Shown here: piece after piece, positions 49,201-64,000 of the stretch
Layout: every line of letters begins with the position of its first letter
How positions within the stretch are numbered: the stretch's first letter is position 1
NCBI RefSeq assembly: GCF_024166365.1
Contig: NC_064830.1
Span: forward strand, 92,124,968-92,188,967
DNA from: Elephas maximus indicus
Taxonomy: Eukaryota; Chordata; Mammalia; Proboscidea; Elephantidae
DNA length: 64,000 nt
Direction of reading: 5' to 3'
Notes under the pieces: model-generated
What the model saw: only the letters and a program-made list of their open reading frames with translations
Told to the model about the DNA's origin: nothing
Database searches by the model: none
Translations under genes and position numbers: made by a program

Positions 49201-50083
49201 GTTCTCAAACTTTATCCTGCCTAAGACTGGGGAGGGTAGCGGTGGCTTGTTTAAAACATACATTCCAGGACTTACCCCCCAGAGATTCAGATTCTGTAGG
49301 TCTGGAGTTGGCCCAGAAACCTGCATTTTAACAAGCTCCCAGGTGACGAACGGAAGCAGTTGTAGGGCTACATTTGGAGAGACAGGGGCCAAGCTGATAG
49401 TTCAGCCTGGTCTCCAGAGGACTAGCTGGAGGAGCAGCCTCCCCAAAAGGCTTATGAGATTGTGCCCGGAAACAGGGTTCTCGAGGGGGTGGCTAGGGCC
49501 TTGGAGTGCTCCCCCCACAGCCTCCTGGAGGGAGAACCAGTCACACCCAGAGACTTAGGGGAAATGTTGTCCATTTAGGGTGAGGGAATGTCTCCTCCCC
49601 CACCCCTTCCTATCCCAAGTCCATATTTCTGCTCCCTGCACCCCAGAAGCATCTAACTTTGTGGCTGTGCTGTTGGGAATGCTGGTGCCCATGGCATTCA
49701 TAGTGCTGGCCGTGACCAGAAAGTACCTTCGCAAGAAGAGGAGGAGGAGGTGAGTTTAGGACGGGGGGGCGGTGGGTAGGGCCAGGGTGAGCAAACAAGG
49801 GGAGCAAGCTGTGGCCTAGGGCATGAGGAAGCAGACACATTGAGCTGCCATCAGTTCCCCAACACCATTTAGGGAGAAAATGACCAGCCAGAATGTAGAC
49901 GGGCCGGTAGACATGGGTGAGAACCAACCCCACAGTCCCAAACTTTGGCCATCCCAAATAGGGGTGGGCTAAGGGGAAAGCCAGAGATTCCAATCTTGAG
50001 CTGAGTTTGCCTCTAATATAAGTTTTCTTGTTTTCGCCTCAGATTTTGTTCCAGAGAGAGCCTTTAAGGTCATTCAATTTTGA
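8844..50083 (+). CDS. ZAN: Zonadhesin, complete 47-exon coding region
   Basis: Sperm acrosomal membrane protein that binds the zona pellucida in a species-specific way. Exons: 8844-8920, 10190-10242, 10581-10727, 10907-11178, 11367-11454, 12126-12278, 15592-15756, 16084-16175, 16353-16431, 16541-16687, 17209-17474, 17777-17864, 18328-19920, 21279-21463, 24358-24499, 24683-24799, 25371-25495, 25798-25943, 26616-26759, 27386-27493, 27594-27763, 28754-28956, 33350-33491, 33835-34082, 34320-34500, 34848-34959, 35353-35447, 35777-35953, 36331-36539, 36818-36962, 37416-37663, 37763-37927, 38081-38208, 38572-38867, 43640-43851, 44554-44695, 45102-45349, 45740-45869, 46043-46217, 46540-46710, 46969-47108, 47562-47761, 47868-48006, 48713-48853, 49647-49749, 49873-49916, 50043-50083. 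They total 8,592 nt: 2,863 codons plus TGA, with every phase matching, GT-AG at each junction and no internal stop. Domain order equals human zonadhesin as remembered. The mouse expansion of D3-like repeats is absent. Confidence 0.93.
9851..10050 (+). mobile_element. AfroSINE copy 4 (ZAN intron 1)
   Basis: Head ggagctctggtggcgcagtgg, middle gatgtggcagtctgcttctg, body gggggcagttctactccatc. Moderately diverged. Confidence 0.85.
10581..11454 (+). CDS. ZAN: ZAN exons 3-5: MAM domain 1
   Basis: Exons 10581-10727, 10907-11178 and 11367-11454 (147, 272 and 88 nt) encode residues about 44-212. MAM hallmarks are C-D-F-E-D-D followed by L-C-N-W, the G-x-Y-L-Y-M-D motif, [10 protein letters not shown] and the terminal D-A-L-S-V with a final Cys. 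In zonadhesin the MAM domains contribute to adhesion to the egg coat. Phase is 1 at both outer edges, so the three exons form a removable cassette, as do those of MAM2 and MAM3. Confidence 0.9.
11885..12090 (+). repeat. MIR SINE ending about 35 bases before ZAN exon 6
   Basis: Contains atagatgaggaaactgaggc and 'gatttgaactcag', the standard MIR core and tail. It lies directly upstream of the exon 6 polypyrimidine tract. Confidence 0.75.
12126..16431 (+). CDS. ZAN: ZAN exons 6-9: MAM domain 2
   Basis: Exons 12126-12278, 15592-15756, 16084-16175 and 16353-16431 encode residues about 213-375. Motifs: [26 protein letters not shown] and the end V-D-A-I-S-I-A-P-C. Unlike MAM1 and MAM3, the middle exon is split in two (165 + 92 nt). 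The first donor is read as GTGAGT after 12278, rather than an upstream GTAGTG, because this gives the P-G-N-G-S-Y-M spacing expected from human. The 3.3-kb intron after exon 6 contains an AfroSINE pair, an LTR, a pyrimidine tract and a CpG-rich block. Confidence 0.88.
12326..12445 (+). mobile_element. AfroSINE copy 5 (ZAN intron 6, 5'-truncated)
   Basis: Starts near 'taccaaaaggctggcagttcc' and runs through 'gtcactatgagtctgaatcggctcgacagc'. Lacks the tRNA-like head. Confidence 0.8.
12675..13950. repeat. Old mammalian repeat interrupted by an LTR
   Basis: Phrases such as 'ttcaacaaacatctattgagcacc' and 'gagtgacttgacctgacttaggtttaaaaggatcatctggc' are widespread ancient-repeat text. It reads through the LTR at 13027-13548 when that is removed. 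Family not named with confidence (L2/MIR-era). Confidence 0.5.
13027..13548. mobile_element. Solitary LTR with 5-bp target duplication (ZAN intron 6)
   Basis: A 522-base element starts TGTCTTAG and ends CCATAACA (TG...CA termini) and is flanked by GGGAG at 13022-13026 and 13549-13553. The older repeat around it joins cleanly across the insert. A 5-bp duplication fits ERVL/MaLR-type LTRs. No internal retroviral genes are present. Confidence 0.75.
13965..14820. repeat. Long C+T-rich (polypyrimidine) tract
   Basis: About 850 bases of strongly strand-asymmetric pyrimidine sequence (runs of ctttccttcctcc type) in ZAN intron 6. Low complexity rather than a clean microsatellite. It produces meaningless Ser/Pro/Phe/Leu-rich frames on + and Lys/Glu/Arg-rich frames on -. 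Confidence 0.85.
14820..15050. promoter_or_regulatory. CpG-rich, promoter-like block inside ZAN intron 6
   Basis: About fifteen CpGs in 230 bases in an otherwise CpG-poor locus. It has an inverted CCAAT box (ATTGG 14970-14974), a GC-box-like ggggtggggc near 14986, CACGTG near 14902 and a CRE/AP1-like TGCGTCA near 14944. No exon is recognised beside it. Could be an alternative ZAN or noncoding-RNA promoter, or chance. Confidence 0.4.
15083..15292 (-). mobile_element. AfroSINE copy 6 (ZAN intron 6, reversed)
   Basis: Reverse complement carries the tRNA-like head ending at 15292, then 'ctaaccgaaagg', 'gttcgaacccacc' and the body to the 3' end near 15083 (gtccagttgattccgattcatagcgac on +). Confidence 0.88.
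16541..17864 (+). CDS. ZAN: ZAN exons 10-12: MAM domain 3
   Basis: Exons 16541-16687, 17209-17474 and 17777-17864 (147, 266 and 88 nt) encode residues about 376-542. Motifs: [30 protein letters not shown] and the terminal R-G-A-C. First and last exon lengths equal those of MAM1, evidence of internal duplication. It is followed in the next intron by a relic of a further MAM first exon near 18035. Confidence 0.9.
18035..18103 (+). pseudogene. Vestigial MAM first exon in ZAN intron 12
   Basis: In one frame this reads [22 protein letters not shown] then TGA (18101-18103). It parallels the start of the MAM1 exon ([15 protein letters not shown] ... D-W): the Cys pair, F-D/E and C-x-W spacing are kept. 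No credible acceptor sits just before it, a stop ends it at the conserved second Trp, and no matching middle or last MAM exon follows before the mucin exon. It is therefore a dead duplicate exon. Confidence 0.7.
18328..19920 (+). CDS. ZAN: ZAN exon 13: mucin-like heptad-repeat domain
   Basis: One 1,593-nt exon encodes residues 543-1073. About 18370-19795 is a tandem array of nearly 70 degenerate 21-bp units coding P-T-E-K-P-T-I/V. The region is rich in Thr and Pro, so heavy O-glycosylation and an extended stalk are expected, as for the human domain. Charged E/K alternate along the array. An N-S-T sequon lies near 18429. Two heptads contain Cys (codons 18453-18455 and 18516-18518). Two in-frame 9-bp shortenings occur near 19632 and 19707. 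The ends of the exon are unique sequence. Because the unit lacks stops in several frames, long shadow ORFs cover both strands. Confidence 0.93.
18370..19795 (+). repeat. ZAN: 21-bp coding minisatellite in ZAN
   Basis: Tandem units based on cccaccatccccacagaaaa plus one base, nearly 70 copies by length, each seven codons. Variation is mostly at the I/V and K/E codons. Copy number is likely polymorphic between individuals and species. Confidence 0.9.
20155..21165 (-). repeat. L1 3'-region fragment (ZAN intron 13)
   Basis: Text such as gatataattcacatacataaaattcac, cattgccacagtcaattttagaac and 'atagtattccattgtatgt' is the reverse of the L1 3' sequence also seen at 60425-60895. Contains an apparent second overlapping copy from about 20500. 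No intact ORF. Confidence 0.6.
21279..24499 (+). CDS. ZAN: ZAN exons 14-15: partial D0 module (TIL plus following Cys-rich segment)
   Basis: Exons 21279-21463 (185 nt) and 24358-24499 (142 nt) encode residues about 1074-1182. The first is a TIL-type Cys-rich module ([25 protein letters not shown]). The second ([15 protein letters not shown] ... Y-G-C-H-P-Y) matches the 142-nt exons closing D1 and D3. No VWD or C8 exon precedes them, so this is an incomplete D domain, as in human ZAN. The 2.9-kb intron carries two AfroSINEs and MIR and DNA-transposon-like pieces. Confidence 0.88.
21560..21767 (-). mobile_element. AfroSINE copy 7 (ZAN intron 14, reversed)
   Basis: On + it reads from 'gttgagtggattccaactcata' to 'accactgcgtcaccagggctccc', an inverted full-length copy. 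Confidence 0.88.
22288..23262. repeat. Nested old repeats in ZAN intron 14 (DNA-transposon-like, MIR)
   Basis: Ends 'ccagtgctattcaatagg' (22288) and 'gccacatgtggctggtgg ... actggacagtg' (23210-23262) look like two halves of one hAT-type element. Between them lies a MIR (ctaacatttacttatcc ... ctctcatttaattttctcacaacaacc) split by an AfroSINE. Assignment is tentative. Confidence 0.4.
22813..23012 (+). mobile_element. AfroSINE copy 8 (ZAN intron 14)
   Basis: Full-length, from aggagccctggtggtgcagtgg to 'gttggaatcgactcaatggcac' and an acaacaaca tail. Flanked by a possible short duplication TAGGCA. Confidence 0.88.
23860..24260. repeat. Ancient repeat fragment upstream of ZAN exon 15
   Basis: Contains 'ttcattcaataagcatttattgaatga' and 'gcattccaagatgagagaacagtgtgtgcaaa', text common in old mammalian repeats and similar to 12675-13020 and 26300-26430. 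Non-coding. Confidence 0.4.
24683..33491 (+). CDS. ZAN: ZAN exons 16-23: D1 assembly (VWD, C8, TIL, E)
   Basis: Exons 24683-24799, 25371-25495, 25798-25943, 26616-26759, 27386-27493, 27594-27763, 28754-28956 and 33350-33491 encode residues about 1183-1567. VWD starts [11 protein letters not shown] (calcium-site motif) and ends [10 protein letters not shown], with both Cys of the C-G-x-C motif linked to VWF-type multimerisation. C8 has F-C-G-R-L and [11 protein letters not shown] reads [12 protein letters not shown]. The first VWD exon is split in two (117 + 125 nt) where D2-D4 have one 248-nt exon. The last intron (4.4 kb) holds the RTE LINE. Confidence 0.9.
26960..27155 (-). mobile_element. 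AfroSINE copy 9 (ZAN intron 19, reversed, diverged)
   Basis: On + 'tcaagttgattcgaaatcatgctgacccc ... gttagcagctgagcgtgtaccacccagggtctc', an inverted and heavily mutated copy. Confidence 0.75.
29188..29322 (+). mobile_element. AfroSINE copy 10 (ZAN intron 22, 5'-truncated)
   Basis: From 'accaaaagctcagcagttcaaatcc' through 'gggtcgctatgagtcggaatccactccacggcaac' to a T/G-rich end. Confidence 0.82.
29822..29945 (-). repeat. LINE-like 3' fragment next to the RTE element
   Basis: The reverse complement ends in 'tttttacctgaagcacaataaac', like the retroposed insert at 5468-5673. Probably a LINE 3' end; family uncertain. Confidence 0.4.
30001..33000 (-). mobile_element. RTE (BovB-like) LINE, degenerate, in ZAN intron 22
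   Basis: A non-LTR retrotransposon lies reversed in the intron. Its 3' end is at about 30001 with a (CAA)n-type tail on the minus strand. The reverse transcriptase region includes minus-strand frame 31154-31609 ([21 protein letters not shown]) and [11 protein letters not shown] near 31070-31110. An APE-type endonuclease piece lies at 32172-32414 (G-N-W-N-A-K-V-G). The catalytic Y-A-D-D position reads Y-A-N-D at 30782-30793, and stops and frame changes break the ORF. An AfroSINE at 32732-32876 is inserted near its 5' end. It is dead and not part of ZAN. Confidence 0.88.
32732..32876 (+). mobile_element. AfroSINE copy 11 (inside the RTE element)
   Basis: From tggagccctggtggcatagtgg to 'gagtcagaattgactccacc'. 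Nested in the RTE LINE, so it inserted later. Confidence 0.85.
33835..36962 (+). CDS. ZAN: ZAN exons 24-30: D2 assembly
   Basis: Exons 33835-34082, 34320-34500, 34848-34959, 35353-35447, 35777-35953, 36331-36539 and 36818-36962 encode residues about 1568-1956. VWD begins [16 protein letters not shown] and contains V-C-G-L-C-G-N-Y-N-N-N. C8 spans two exons (95 + 177 nt), TIL follows ([10 protein letters not shown]), then the E-type exon G-E-R-W-Y-A-D. This is the most compact D unit, with one SINE in an intron. Phases are 1 at both outer edges. Confidence 0.9.
34549..34685 (+). mobile_element. AfroSINE copy 12 (ZAN intron 25, 5'-truncated)
   Basis: From 'ggttgctaaccaaaaaggttgg' to 'aaagttgactcgatggcaac'. 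It begins about 50 bases after exon 25. Confidence 0.83.
37416..44695 (+). CDS. ZAN: ZAN exons 31-36: D3 assembly
   Basis: Exons 37416-37663, 37763-37927, 38081-38208, 38572-38867, 43640-43851 and 44554-44695 encode residues about 1957-2353. VWD begins [11 protein letters not shown] and has [10 protein letters not shown]. The C8 region is one 296-nt exon where D1, D2 and D4 use two, suggesting loss of an intron here. A 4.8-kb intron full of L1, SINE and LTR-like sequence separates C8 from TIL (E-C-P-A-Y-S-S-Y). This is the domain expanded in tandem in mouse; here it is single. Confidence 0.9.
38910..39111 (+). mobile_element. AfroSINE copy 13 with 16-bp target duplication (ZAN intron 34)
   Basis: Starts gccctggtagcacagtgg and ends near gatggcaatgggtttgat. 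Direct repeats TATGGTCGCCTCAGAA (38894-38909) and TATGGTCACCTCAGAA (39112-39127) differ by one base. Confidence 0.9.
39160..39510. repeat. L2-like LINE fragment (ZAN intron 34)
   Basis: Phrases 'ctcccctgcatggctattgcctgcaagattaagtccaa' and 'ctgttccctgtgcctggaaagctcttc' are typical of L2 3' regions. Confidence 0.5.
39640..40600. repeat. LTR-like region with internal direct repeats (ZAN intron 34)
   Basis: Text resembling an ERV LTR ('ttataattcattgcaatggtcatacagaactcacagacc'-like start near 39680; cac/ctc-rich body). It includes an imperfect repeat of about 80 bases starting at 39921 and 40054. No retroviral coding sequence is seen. Edges and family uncertain. Confidence 0.4.
41913..42075 (+). 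mobile_element. AfroSINE copy 14 (ZAN intron 34)
   Basis: Starts taggagcccttgtggcatagtgg; 3' end reads 'ttgagggcacctaacaacaacaatag', keeping the CAA-type tail. It sits just after a duplicated tttaataggtgag motif. Confidence 0.87.
42591..42777 (+). mobile_element. AfroSINE copy 15, divergent subfamily (ZAN intron 34)
   Basis: Head 'gtccctgcgtggcacaaacggttaagcacttg' and body with 'cagaagcaccctggaagacaggcctggcaatctg' differ consistently from the main type but match copy 19 at 58830. This indicates a distinct SINE subfamily. Confidence 0.8.
44185..44345 (+). mobile_element. AfroSINE copy 16 (ZAN intron 35)
   Basis: Starts 'gaaaccccggtggtgtagtgcttaagagctatggctg' and ends 'atcaactcgatggcaacaggcttag' then a T-run. 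The head resembles copy 18, a second variant subfamily. Confidence 0.83.
45102..48006 (+). CDS. ZAN: ZAN exons 37-43: D4 assembly
   Basis: Exons 45102-45349, 45740-45869, 46043-46217, 46540-46710, 46969-47108, 47562-47761 and 47868-48006 encode residues about 2354-2754. VWD begins [11 protein letters not shown]. The multimerisation motif is R-G-M-C-G-N, lacking the first Cys present in D1-D3. A run of six Glu near 46548-46565 opens the C8 region. Exon 42 ends at 47761 with the weak donor GTCCGG; the frame, the preceding CAG and the next exon support it. TIL reads [10 protein letters not shown]. Confidence 0.88.
48265..48405 (-). mobile_element. AfroSINE copy 17 (ZAN intron 43, reversed, shortened)
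   Basis: On + 'ttgctgtcaaatccaactcatagcaac ... cttttggttagcagctttagcacttaaccactgtaccacc'. Internal deletion in the body. Confidence 0.8.
48713..48853 (+). CDS. ZAN: ZAN exon 44: EGF-like domain
   Basis: Residues about 2755-2801. Six cysteines in EGF spacing: [14 protein letters not shown], then [14 protein letters not shown]. It lies between the last D assembly and the membrane segment. Phase 1 at both ends. Confidence 0.92.
   Translation, partial: KAHVYRIPVRMMDAVGSKEPTSPVSVNLVTGETSALNHGMFHPLKS
49196..49345 (+). repeat. MER5A-like hAT DNA transposon fragment (ZAN intron 44)
   Basis: Starts cagtggttctcaaactttat and includes 'agagattcagattctgtaggtctgg' and 'cctgcattttaacaagctcccaggtgac', the MER5A pattern. 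Lacks the far inverted repeat. Confidence 0.65.
49647..50083 (+). CDS. ZAN: ZAN exons 45-47: transmembrane segment and cytoplasmic tail
   Basis: Exons 49647-49749, 49873-49916 and 50043-50083. Residues about 2806-2825 form one hydrophobic helix ([11 protein letters not shown] ... I-V-L-A-V), followed at once by the basic stop-transfer [11 protein letters not shown]. The tail is only about 38 residues and ends V-I-Q-F before TGA 50081-50083. No signalling motif is evident. The small last exons are supported by exact phase joins and good splice sites. Confidence 0.85.
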
Positions 50084-50108
50084 GTTGTCCTCAAAAACGA
50101 AGAGATAA

Positions 50109-50114
50109 AATAAA
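50109..50114 (+). terminator. ZAN: ZAN poly(A) signal
   Basis: AATAAA 26 bases after the ZAN stop, in an AT-rich stretch; gives a very short 3' UTR. Confidence 0.75.
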
Positions 50115-50129
50115 ATTATTTTTGGAGTG

Positions 50130-52410
50130 TGAATTTTCGTGTGATTATGGAAGAGAGTTGGGTCTGTGAAGTAGGTTTGGGGTGGGATATGAGGGAGGGA
50201 GGTGTGTGGGGGCCAGGAACCTAGGTGTGAGGAGGTGAGGGGTGTCCTAGACAAAGCCACATGGAGGTGGGGCAGTCTTTCGGAAGTTTGGTGGTCTCTA
50301 GTGTGGGCCATGTAGCCCTGGGGAGTCCACGATCAGTGGGACAGGCAGAAGGGGCAGAAGGAAAAGAGGAATGAAGGTTGGGGTGTAGCCCCCCACCTAT
50401 GGCGTCTGGGATACAGAAATGTCTTCACTTTTCTAGTCTCTACCCCAGGCCTCTGAGCGCCCCAAGTGTAGTGAAAGGTGATTCTAAGCAGAGCCTAGGA
50501 TGGGAATGTGGCTTTTGCCAAAAGATGAACTGGCCGGTGACCCTCTGGGGAGGTCACATCCCACTGACCTTTGTCCATTCCCCAAAAGGGCCTATGGTTA
50601 TTATGGTAACCAAGAATGGGATCTGGTGGGAGGCTTGCTGAGGTGTTTGGAGCTATGTCCAGGTAGGAGTAAACCACTAACCAGAGGGTGAGCCCAAGGG
50701 GCCAATATTCCAACCCCTCCAACCAGGCAGGTCCTTGCTTGGGGAGAAGGCTGAGTTCTTGCTTGAGCTCTAAGTAAAAGGAGGCTGTGAACTGGGGATC
50801 TGGATGTAGACAGCCAAAAGAAAGGGGTCTTGGGTTTGGGGATGCATAAGCAAACAGGCCGCTGGGTTCTAGAAAGGTATCCTTACCCTGAGGGCCTTCT
50901 GGGATAGCCAGCCCTGCAGCCACCTTTGTTTGAGGAAGTGAGACCCAACCTGGGTGGTGAAAAGGCCCCAGGGAGGGAGGGGTGCCCACCCCCCAATCAG
51001 GCCACCCTGCCTTTCTCTTCCCTTAGCTGGGGGCGCAGCTCACATTCAGGGTGGGGTAGAGGGCTGGGGGATGGCAGGAAGGCTCTGGGCAGCTTCTGGA
51101 ACTGGGTTGGGTATGCTTTGGGCTGACGTCAGGGAGATCCCTGGTGCCCCGTGGTGACCGCCATGATGACCCTGGCTCTGTTCACCTGGTCTTTGACTCT
51201 TTGCCTCTGTTCTTAATCTCTGCCCTGCTCCCTTGACCTTTGTGCCTCTCCTCACCAGCTGCCTAAGATCACCTTATCTAGCCCCAGGCTGACTGGCAGG
51301 AGGTTGAGCTAGGCCTTCATCCTTCAGATAAGACATCCACTTTCAGGACCCAGATGTCCACCTTCCTTGGGAGGACTGAGTTTCTCCCACCCCATACCCT
51401 CTCCGTGGTATAAAACATGGGTATATCATCAAGGAAGGGAGGAGACAGAGGACTCAAGAGCATTAGGGACTCCAGAAGGTTGTAGAGGTAGGAAATCTGG
51501 GACAGGATGATGGTGAGGCTCCCTCAGCTGGGGAGGGGGGCAGAGCTCTGATTTGGGGTCCTGCACTAACCTCAACATGACAGGGGGTGACTGAGATGCA
51601 GAAATGGGAAAGTCCACTCCAGCTAAACAAAGCTGGTTGCTTCAAGGCCCGCCCCTGCAGGTGCCCCTCAGGGGCTCAGAGTGGGAAGCAAAGAAGGCAT
51701 TGAGACAGAAAATGGGCAGTTTGTGCCTGGGATTGACCCCATCCTCATCGTCCTGTTTGGGAGGGACAAGTTGGGGAAGATACTCAGGTGCTTTCCCCTC
51801 CCCTTCCCAAGAGGCTGGGGGAAACTTGCCTGGGCAGCATCTTGAATGGGGGAATTGTCCTCCCAACCCAGCAGTGTGTGTGTGTGCATGTGCATGCGTG
51901 TGTGTCTACACACACACACGGGGTTCCACCTTTGCCACTCCCAGCTCCCATTTCCTCAAAACCAAGGCCAGCTGTCAACATCTGGCCCACATCTGTCTCC
52001 TTCATCTGAGCCCCCTATTCCAGCCTATGCTCCCCCGCTCCCCCTCCTTTTCAGGAGGCTATCGTGCAGGGCTAGGCGCTCAAGACCTCCGCTCCTTGTA
52101 CAGCCCCTTGCCATGGCTAAGGAGCCAGGGGAGAAAAGGGAGGGGGCTGCCCCACCCCAGAGGTGCCCCAGGCTCTTGGCAGAGCCAGCTGGAGCCGTTA
52201 GAAGCAGCTGCCAATGACTCATCTCCCACTGCCCCCACCCCACCACCTCAAACACACCCTGGGGCTGGGAAACAAGCACCCAGCCCCCGATAGCCCTGCT
52301 GTCTCCAAACCACCGACCCCTATGTCTGCCATCAAGCCCCTCCCTAATCATACCCCACTCTCTTCAGAAACCTAGTCCTCCCCCCCAATTCCCAATCATC
52401 CCCAGAGCTG
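50130..52410. other. ZAN-EPHB4 tail-to-tail intergenic region
   Basis: No gene is supported here. It is fairly GC-rich and has few recognisable repeats, a GT/CA alternating palindrome (about 51874-51920) and a lone TATAAA near 51409. A 229-codon + frame at 51604-52293 has no homology I recognise and runs through the GT repeat. Conserved noncoding function is possible but not visible. Confidence 0.6.
51874..51920. repeat. Alternating GT/CA tract with palindrome
   Basis: A (GT)n-type run passes into (CA)n, so cgtgtgtgt (51897-51905) can pair with acacacacg (51912-51920). Alternating purine-pyrimidine sequence of Z-DNA type. Confidence 0.8.
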
Positions 52411-53388
52411 GGACACTTCCCATTTTCTTTTATTTATACAAAAACATATTTTTAAATATAATTTATGAAGCCCCCCAAGCACCGGTGTCTGACTTTTCTA
52501 TCACCACCTCACTGCCCTCTTCACTACCTCATCCCCCTGTGTCCCCAAGGACACAGTTTGAGGGGAGTTGGGAGGCAGGGAAACATCTGAGAGTTGTGGC
52601 CTGACCAAGGCACTGTTCTGGAAACAGACACAACGATGGGTCCCTGTTTCAATTTGGGCAAAGGGAGGCAATAGTGAAACAGGTCCCCTCAACAGAAAAA
52701 GTTAGGACAAGGACGATAGAAAAACAAAACAAAACAAAAAAGGAAAAATAAGACCAAAAACAAAAAATAAAACTCAAAACCTTCAATATGAAGGCAGCAG
52801 ATGCGGGAGGGGCATTTACAAGGGGGAAAAATGAGTTCAGTGGTGACAGCAGCAAGGTCAAGACATCAAAGTCCAATGATTTTGTCACTGGGCCATGACA
52901 CCCCTTCCTTCCTCCTGGGACATCACTCCACTCCTGGGCTCGCAGGCTAGTCACTCTCCTCTCTTTGGTCTGCAGGGACAAGGCCCATTAAGGTGAGGGG
53001 GAGCACCTGGAAGCCCTGACTGGGGATCGGAGGGGTGCTGTGGGGATCCCTGTCCAACCACCCCTGTGGAAGCTAGAAGATTATGGGCCCTTCCTTTCCC
53101 TCTGGTCTTACCCAATCCTGAGGGAAGGCTCCCTCATCTGTAGTCTGGGGTTCCCCACCTTGGGGGCATGTGATTTCTACACTCCCATATGGCAGAATCC
53201 CCAAATCCAGTCTCTCCAAATTGCCAGCTCCCACCCCCATGGGTTCAAAGTGCAATCCAGTGGAGAGCAGGGATGGGGGACTCTATGAGTCCCCACCCGA
53301 CTCTACCCCAGGAAGAAGGGGAGGCTTCGTCCCCGGGGTTCAGAGCTCCTGCCGCTCCACGGCTGTCGGGCCACGTGAGGAGGCCAGG
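52410..53388 (-). other. EPHB4: EPHB4 3' untranslated region
   Basis: Sequence between the EPHB4 stop and the AATAAA. It includes an A/C-rich stretch on + near 52715-52780 (T/G-rich in the mRNA). No coding exon. The lower edge is set about 20 bases past the signal and is approximate. Confidence 0.65.
52429..52434 (-). terminator. EPHB4: EPHB4 poly(A) signal
   Basis: AATAAA on the minus strand, about 955 bases after the EPHB4 stop codon, consistent with a 3' UTR of about 1 kb. Confidence 0.7.
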
Positions 53389-62964
<9,576 letters not shown>

Positions 62965-64000
62965 CTGAGAAAGAGAAAGCGTTCATCAAAATCACGCACC
63001 CCTAGTCCCCAAGAAGATTCAGCGGCTCTGAAGGCTGCATGAAGTTCTAAGGAGGGAGCAGGGAGGAAGGGTCTCAGAAACCTCACCTCTAAGAGGATAA
63101 CCCTCCCTCCAGAGCAGAGGTCACAACCTTTTTCGACCCTGACTCCCCAAGGGCAGTCTGGTGATGCCTGCGTATTCCTGCTCAGAAGGATTTTAAATGC
63201 ACACCACAAAACACGTAAGAATACACAGGACCCACTATGAAATATAATTGCTAAAACATTAAGAAAACAAGTTTATGATATAACAATGCGCGCCTTTCTT
63301 TACTAATAAGAGACAGCTGCTGATCTAACCACCACTATAATACTGGAGTTATGATGAGTGAAAACAGTACTTTGAGATTCTTGAAGTAGCTGTAATGGGA
63401 CGTGTACCGGAAGGTGGGAATGTCTGTGATTTGTACGGTGTCCAGTCTGGTGCTAGGGCTGCTGGCCCTATAATCCACATGGAAGGAGCAGCCAGATTCC
63501 ACGGAGAGATTAGTGAAGATAAAAAGTCATTTATACTCCAATAACAAATGTTTTGTTACATGTATTTTTACCACAATTAAAAAAAAAAGTCATTTATTCT
63601 TCCATCAAAGTTCACAGGTCCCATAAATTCTAGCCACAAAACCTAGGTTAAGAAACCTTGTTCTAGAGAAAATGTTCAACACCCCAAGAGTATGGACCCT
63701 GGACACCCTTTTAATTCAGGACTGAGGTCACTCCTGAGGTTCATCCTTCAACCAGAGATTAGACAGGCCCAGAAAACAAACAGTAGTACACGTAGCTCAA
63801 CCAAGTATACGAGACTAAATGGACACAGCAGCCCAGGGGCAAGAACAAGAAGGCAGGTGGGACAGACACGAAAGCTGGATGAATGAAAATGGGGAATCCA
63901 AGGTCAAGAAGGGGAGGGTGTTGAAGTGTCGTGGAGTTGGCAACCAATGCCACAAAACAATATATATGTTTTCGTTGTTTAACGAGAAACTGATTTGCTC
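62965..64000. other. EPHB4: EPHB4 upstream intron, window end
   Basis: Intronic sequence 5' (on the minus strand) of the Cys-rich exon. The next coding exon is not reached. From about 63110 it is AT-rich and resembles an old repeat (gaggtcacaacctttttcgaccctgac...), but I cannot name the family. No other gene is seen. Confidence 0.6.

Noticed and set aside
51405-51415. TATAAA as a promoter
   Set aside because: Isolated motif with no downstream exon or conserved frame.
51604-52293. 229-codon + frame in the ZAN-EPHB4 gap
   Set aside because: Runs through a GT/CA repeat into a C-V-C-A-C-type string, has low-complexity composition and no recognisable domain.

Overview
This is mammalian nuclear DNA. 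It carries multi-exon genes with GT-AG introns and abundant interspersed repeats. About twenty copies of one tRNA-derived SINE match the AfroSINE family, and a BovB-like RTE LINE sits in one intron. Both point to an afrotherian, most likely an elephant or close relative; this is inferred from repeat families recalled from memory, not from a search. Gene order and orientation (EPO end +, ZAN +, EPHB4 -) match human chromosome 7q22.

Layout. 1-48 is the last 15 codons and stop of EPO. Its 3' UTR follows, then its 3' hypoxia enhancer (about 715-765). From about 860 to 8843 is intergenic DNA, mostly old repeats (MIR, an MLT1-type LTR, L2, L1) with SINEs inserted and a small CpG/GC-box cluster near 1500-1860. 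ZAN (zonadhesin) fills 8844-50083. I placed 47 coding exons whose lengths and phases join into one uninterrupted frame of 2,863 codons plus stop: signal peptide, three MAM domains, a heptad-repeat mucin-like domain, a partial D domain, four full VWF-type D assemblies, EGF, one membrane segment and a short basic tail. About 2.3 kb of gene-poor DNA separates its poly(A) signal (50109) from that of EPHB4 (52429, minus strand). EPHB4 runs leftward to the window edge; 13 exons from the Cys-rich ectodomain to the C-terminus lie here, and the 5' exons are beyond 64000.

The three genes are functionally unrelated neighbours. EPO is the erythropoiesis hormone, ZAN a sperm acrosomal protein that binds the egg coat, and EPHB4 the ephrin-B2 receptor tyrosine kinase of vascular development. 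No gene-level break was found in ZAN or in the visible part of EPHB4. The main observations worth a second look are a vestigial fourth MAM exon in ZAN intron 12, a CpG-rich promoter-like block beside an 850-bp pyrimidine tract in ZAN intron 6, a non-human CACAG position in the EPO enhancer, a cysteine pair in the mucin repeat, an in-frame 87-nt intron inside the EPHB4 glycine loop, and the shared 3' ends of the RTE LINE and the SINEs. Comparisons with human proteins are from memory.
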